From Desulfobacterales bacterium (lineage in GTDB: Bacteria; Desulfobacterota; Desulfobacteria; Desulfobacterales; Desulfobacteraceae), in contig JAKSAU010000788.1 in the NCBI GenBank assembly GCA_022361535.1, positions 1-8,294 on the forward strand: a stretch of 8,294 nucleotides of DNA, read 5' to 3'. Positions 6,084 through 8,294 of this stretch are shown one piece after another. The stretch's first letter is position 1; each line of letters opens with the position of its first letter. Below the pieces are notes generated by a model, which was given only the letters and a program-made list of their open reading frames with translations, was not told where the DNA came from and searched no databases. The position numbers and the translations under genes are program-made.

Positions 6084-6153
6084 GCTCAATGATGAAGATC
6101 TTCTTAAACACAATAATAATTAAACTTTTAAATAATTAACTTTGGAGGAGTTT
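6084..6153 (+). promoter_or_regulatory. AT-rich cydA leader with ribosome binding site
   Basis: The leader carries a 10-bp palindrome gaagatcttc (6094-6103) and an imperfect tandem repeat, aataattaaactttt then aataattaacttt (about 6115-6143). GGAGGAG at 6144-6150 is placed for the ATG at 6154 and decides the cydA start. A separate promoter cannot be defined. Confidence 0.4.
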
Positions 6154-7464
6154 ATGGATCCGGTTTTTCTATCCAGACTGCAATTTGCTGCAGCCACCAT
6201 GTTCCATTTTCTTTTTGTTCCCCTCACCCTGGGTATTACGACCATCATCGCATATATGGAGATGAAATACGCAAGAACCGGGGAAGAGGTCTATCTGAGA
6301 ATGACCAAATTCTGGGGTAAACTGTTCTTAATTAATTTTGCCTTGGGCGTAGTCACGGGCATCACTCTGGAATTCCAGTTCGGAACCAACTGGTCCCGCT
6401 ACAGCGAATATGTCGGGGATGTGTTCGGATCGCTTCTGGCCATTGAAGCCACGGTTACTTTCTTTTTGGAATCCACCCTTATCGGTGTCTGGATTTTCGG
6501 CTGGAAGAAACTGTCAGCCAAAGCCCATGCACTTGTCATGTGTTTCATTGCCCTTGCCAGTAACATGTCCGGTGTCTGGATTCTCATTGCAAACGGATTT
6601 ATGCAGAATCCCGTAGGCTACGAAATTGTTAACGGCAGGGCAGAACTGGCCAACTTCTTTGATGTGGTCCTCAACAAACACGGCATCCTTATGATTCTTC
6701 ATGTGCTGCCTGCAGGCCTGCTTTTGGCTTCCTTTTTTATCATGGGTATATCAGCATATCATCTGCTCAAGAAACAACACTTGGACGTCTTCCAGAAATC
6801 TTTTAAAATAGGTCTGACTGTCGGGCTGGTTACTGCCATTTGGCTTGGGATCTCCGGTGATATGCACGGTGTAAATGTTGCCAAGACACAGCCCGCCAAA
6901 TTGGCTGCCATGGAAGCCCATTGGGAAACCCAGACAAAGGCACCTATTGTCATGTTTGCTATTCCCAGTGAAGAAGAGGAAAAAAACCTCATTGAAATCG
7001 GCTCCATACCCGGACTTCTCAGTTTCTTAGGATTCCACGATTTCAATGCAGAAGTAACAGGCTTAAGAGACATTCCAAAGGATGAACGTCCCCCGGTATT
7101 TCTCACCTTTATCGGGTTCAGAACAATGGTGGGCATTGGAACGCTTATGATCCTGCTTATGGTTTACGGCTGGATCAGGCGTAACAAAATTATGGAAAGC
7201 CCGGGATTCTTGAAAGTGATGCTCTGGTCCATTCCCCTGCCCTATATTGCCATGGAGATGGGATGGATTGTTACAGAAGTAGGACGTCAGCCCTGGATCG
7301 TATACGGTCTGATGAAAACGGCTAATGCCGCCTCACCCATTACCACGTCCCAGGTATTAGTCTCACTGATTGGTTTTATCCTGGTTTACGGCCTTCTTGG
7401 GGCCGTAGGCTTCTACCTGATCGTTAAATCAGTTAAAGAAGGCCCTGAGGCCGCAACCAAATAA
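6154..7464 (+). CDS. cydA: Cytochrome bd quinol oxidase subunit I
   Basis: The haem-bearing subunit of the bd-type terminal oxidase in the cytoplasmic membrane, which oxidises quinol and reduces O2 to water without pumping protons. The protein has 436 residues. His18 (haem b595 in E. coli numbering H19) is in 'FHFLFVPLTLG', and Glu98 and Glu106 of the proton path are in 'AIEATVTFFLES'. The haem b558 ligands are His183 ('LHVLPAG') and Met325 ('FRTMV', with Arg323). The quinol-loop residues Lys249 and Glu254 are in 'QPAKLAAMEAHW', and the family signature GRQPW is at 377-381. It is much shorter than the 522-residue E. coli protein because the C-terminal part of the Q-loop is missing, which makes it the short Q-loop type. 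A TTG four codons earlier is in frame but is part of the ribosome binding site, so the ATG is preferred. cydB follows after 12 bases. Confidence 0.97.
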   Translation: MDPVFLSRLQFAAATMFHFLFVPLTLGITTIIAYMEMKYARTGEEVYLRMTKFWGKLFLINFALGVVTGITLEFQFGTNWSRYSEYVGDVFGSLLAIEATVTFFLESTLIGVWIFGWKKLSAKAHALVMCFIALASNMSGVWILIANGFMQNPVGYEIVNGRAELANFFDVVLNKHGILMILHVLPAGLLLASFFIMGISAYHLLKKQHLDVFQKSFKIGLTVGLVTAIWLGISGDMHGVNVAKTQPAKLAAMEAHWETQTKAPIVMFAIPSEEEEKNLIEIGSIPGLLSFLGFHDFNAEVTGLRDIPKDERPPVFLTFIGFRTMVGIGTLMILLMVYGWIRRNKIMESPGFLKVMLWSIPLPYIAMEMGWIVTEVGRQPWIVYGLMKTANAASPITTSQVLVSLIGFILVYGLLGAVGFYLIVKSVKEGPEAATK

Positions 7465-7476
7465 GGAGAATACATT

Positions 7477-8294
7477 ATGGAACTTCAATCAATCTGGTTT
7501 TTCTTATGGGGGCTTCTCTGGGCCGTATTTTTCTTCACCGATGGCTTTGATTTCGGTATCGGAACCCTCTACCCCTTTATTGGCAAGACAGACAAAGACA
7601 AAAGGGTTATGCTTAATTCCATGGGACCTTTCTGGGACGGCAACGAAGTATGGCTGCTCACTGCAGGCGGGGTTACCTTTGCAGCCTTCCCCCAAGTCTA
7701 TGCAGTCATGTTTTCATCCCTTTATACACCGCTGATGCTTATTCTCTTTGCCCTTATTTTCAGGGGCGTTTCCCTGCACTTTAGAGGAAAGATTGAGAGC
7801 CCAGGGTGGAAAAAAACCTGGGATAGCCTCATTTTCATTGGCAACTTTTTGCCTGCCCTGCTTTTTGGTGTGGCATTTGCCAATATTTTCCAGGGCATCC
7901 CCTTTGACAACCAGGGAATCTACCACGGTAACACATTGAAACTGCTCAATCCTTACGGTCTTTTGGGCGGTGTGCTCTTTGTACTGTTATTTGTTCTCCA
8001 TGGGGCTAACTGGCTGGCCATAAAGGCTACCGGAGACCTTCAGGAAAGGGCTGTAGCCGTATCATCCAAGACTTGGCTGGTCTTGGTACCAGTGGCTGTA
8101 ATTTTTCTCATTGCCTCTTATTTTGCTACAGATTTATATGCCAATTACTTTAAAGCACCGATCCTCTTTTTGATTATCCTCATTGCAGTGGCGGCATTGT
8201 TTGCTACCCGGTTTTTTTCTGCCAAACAGGCCTGGTTTAAAGCATGGTTTGCCTCCGGTCTGACCATTATCGGTTGCACTTTTTTCGGTGTGGC
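7477..8294 (+). CDS. cydB: Cytochrome bd quinol oxidase subunit II (3' end outside window)
   Basis: The second integral membrane subunit of the bd oxidase, forming a heterodimer with CydA. The frame is open from the ATG at 7477 to the window end, giving 272 residues of an expected 330-380. Family motifs include 'DGFDFGIG' (22-29), 'GPFWDGNEVWLLTAGG' (50-65), which contains Trp53 and the conserved Asp54, and 'FRGVSLHFR' (95-103). Several long hydrophobic helices are visible (about 5-22, 72-96, 118-138, 158-178, 200-218, 228-245). The ribosome binding site AAGGAG overlaps the cydA stop region (7463-7468). Close spacing means co-transcription with cydA. No frameshift or stop interrupts the visible part. 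Confidence 0.96.
   Translation, partial: MELQSIWFFLWGLLWAVFFFTDGFDFGIGTLYPFIGKTDKDKRVMLNSMGPFWDGNEVWLLTAGGVTFAAFPQVYAVMFSSLYTPLMLILFALIFRGVSLHFRGKIESPGWKKTWDSLIFIGNFLPALLFGVAFANIFQGIPFDNQGIYHGNTLKLLNPYGLLGGVLFVLLFVLHGANWLAIKATGDLQERAVAVSSKTWLVLVPVAVIFLIASYFATDLYANYFKAPILFLIILIAVAALFATRFFSAKQAWFKAWFASGLTIIGCTFFGV

Noticed and set aside
6142..6153. TTG start adding four residues to CydA
   Set aside because: The TTG is immediately followed by the GGAGGAG ribosome binding site used for the ATG at 6154, and CydA proteins begin close to that ATG.
6759..7136. 125-codon minus-strand frame inside cydA
   Set aside because: It is antisense to well-conserved CydA sequence including the Q-loop, and its product shows no family features.
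1..8294. CRISPR array, tRNA or rRNA genes, complete insertion sequence
   Set aside because: No short regularly spaced repeat series, no cloverleaf with a CCA-type end and no transposase frame were seen on either strand.

Overview
This window looks like a chromosomal stretch from a Gram-negative anaerobe or facultative anaerobe. A Desulfobacterota (Desulfobacteraceae-like) sulfate reducer is the best guess. That assignment is an inference from the character of the cydAB genes, the small winged-helix gene in front of them and the moderate GC content. No rRNA, tRNA or other taxonomic marker is present.

Positions 1-1715 are AT-rich (one sampled 60-base line in the first gene is about 32% GC, against about 52% in a sampled line of the aminotransferase gene). 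They hold two small genes on opposite strands: a 166-residue protein resembling tubby/LURP-one-like hypothetical proteins (minus) and a 111-residue three-helix membrane protein (plus). A 20-base sequence recurs before, between and (in altered form) after them, so each gene sits in a repeat-bounded unit of about 0.6 kb. A 24-bp perfect palindrome at 1474-1497 reads as an intrinsic terminator on the minus strand.

Positions 1716-5654 hold a three-gene catabolic-looking locus. An FGGY-family carbohydrate kinase (minus) is divergent from a class III aminotransferase of the glutamate-1-semialdehyde aminomutase type, which overlaps a class II (fuculose-phosphate type) aldolase by one base. Each divergent start carries a copy of the same 20-base operator (tgtactgaccRgtcagttta, 19 of 20 identical), each oriented towards its own gene. 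This suggests that one TetR/AcrR-type repressor, not encoded here, controls both arms. Transamination, phosphorylation and aldol cleavage are the expected chemistries; the substrate cannot be read from the sequence and I do not recognise the combination as a described pathway.

Positions 5655-8294 hold a 258-base spacer with several small inverted repeats, a 56-codon winged-helix gene, and cydA-cydB for a cytochrome bd quinol oxidase. CydA is complete, of the short Q-loop type, with all haem ligands visible. CydB is cut by the window end. The small regulator may control or be co-transcribed with the oxidase.
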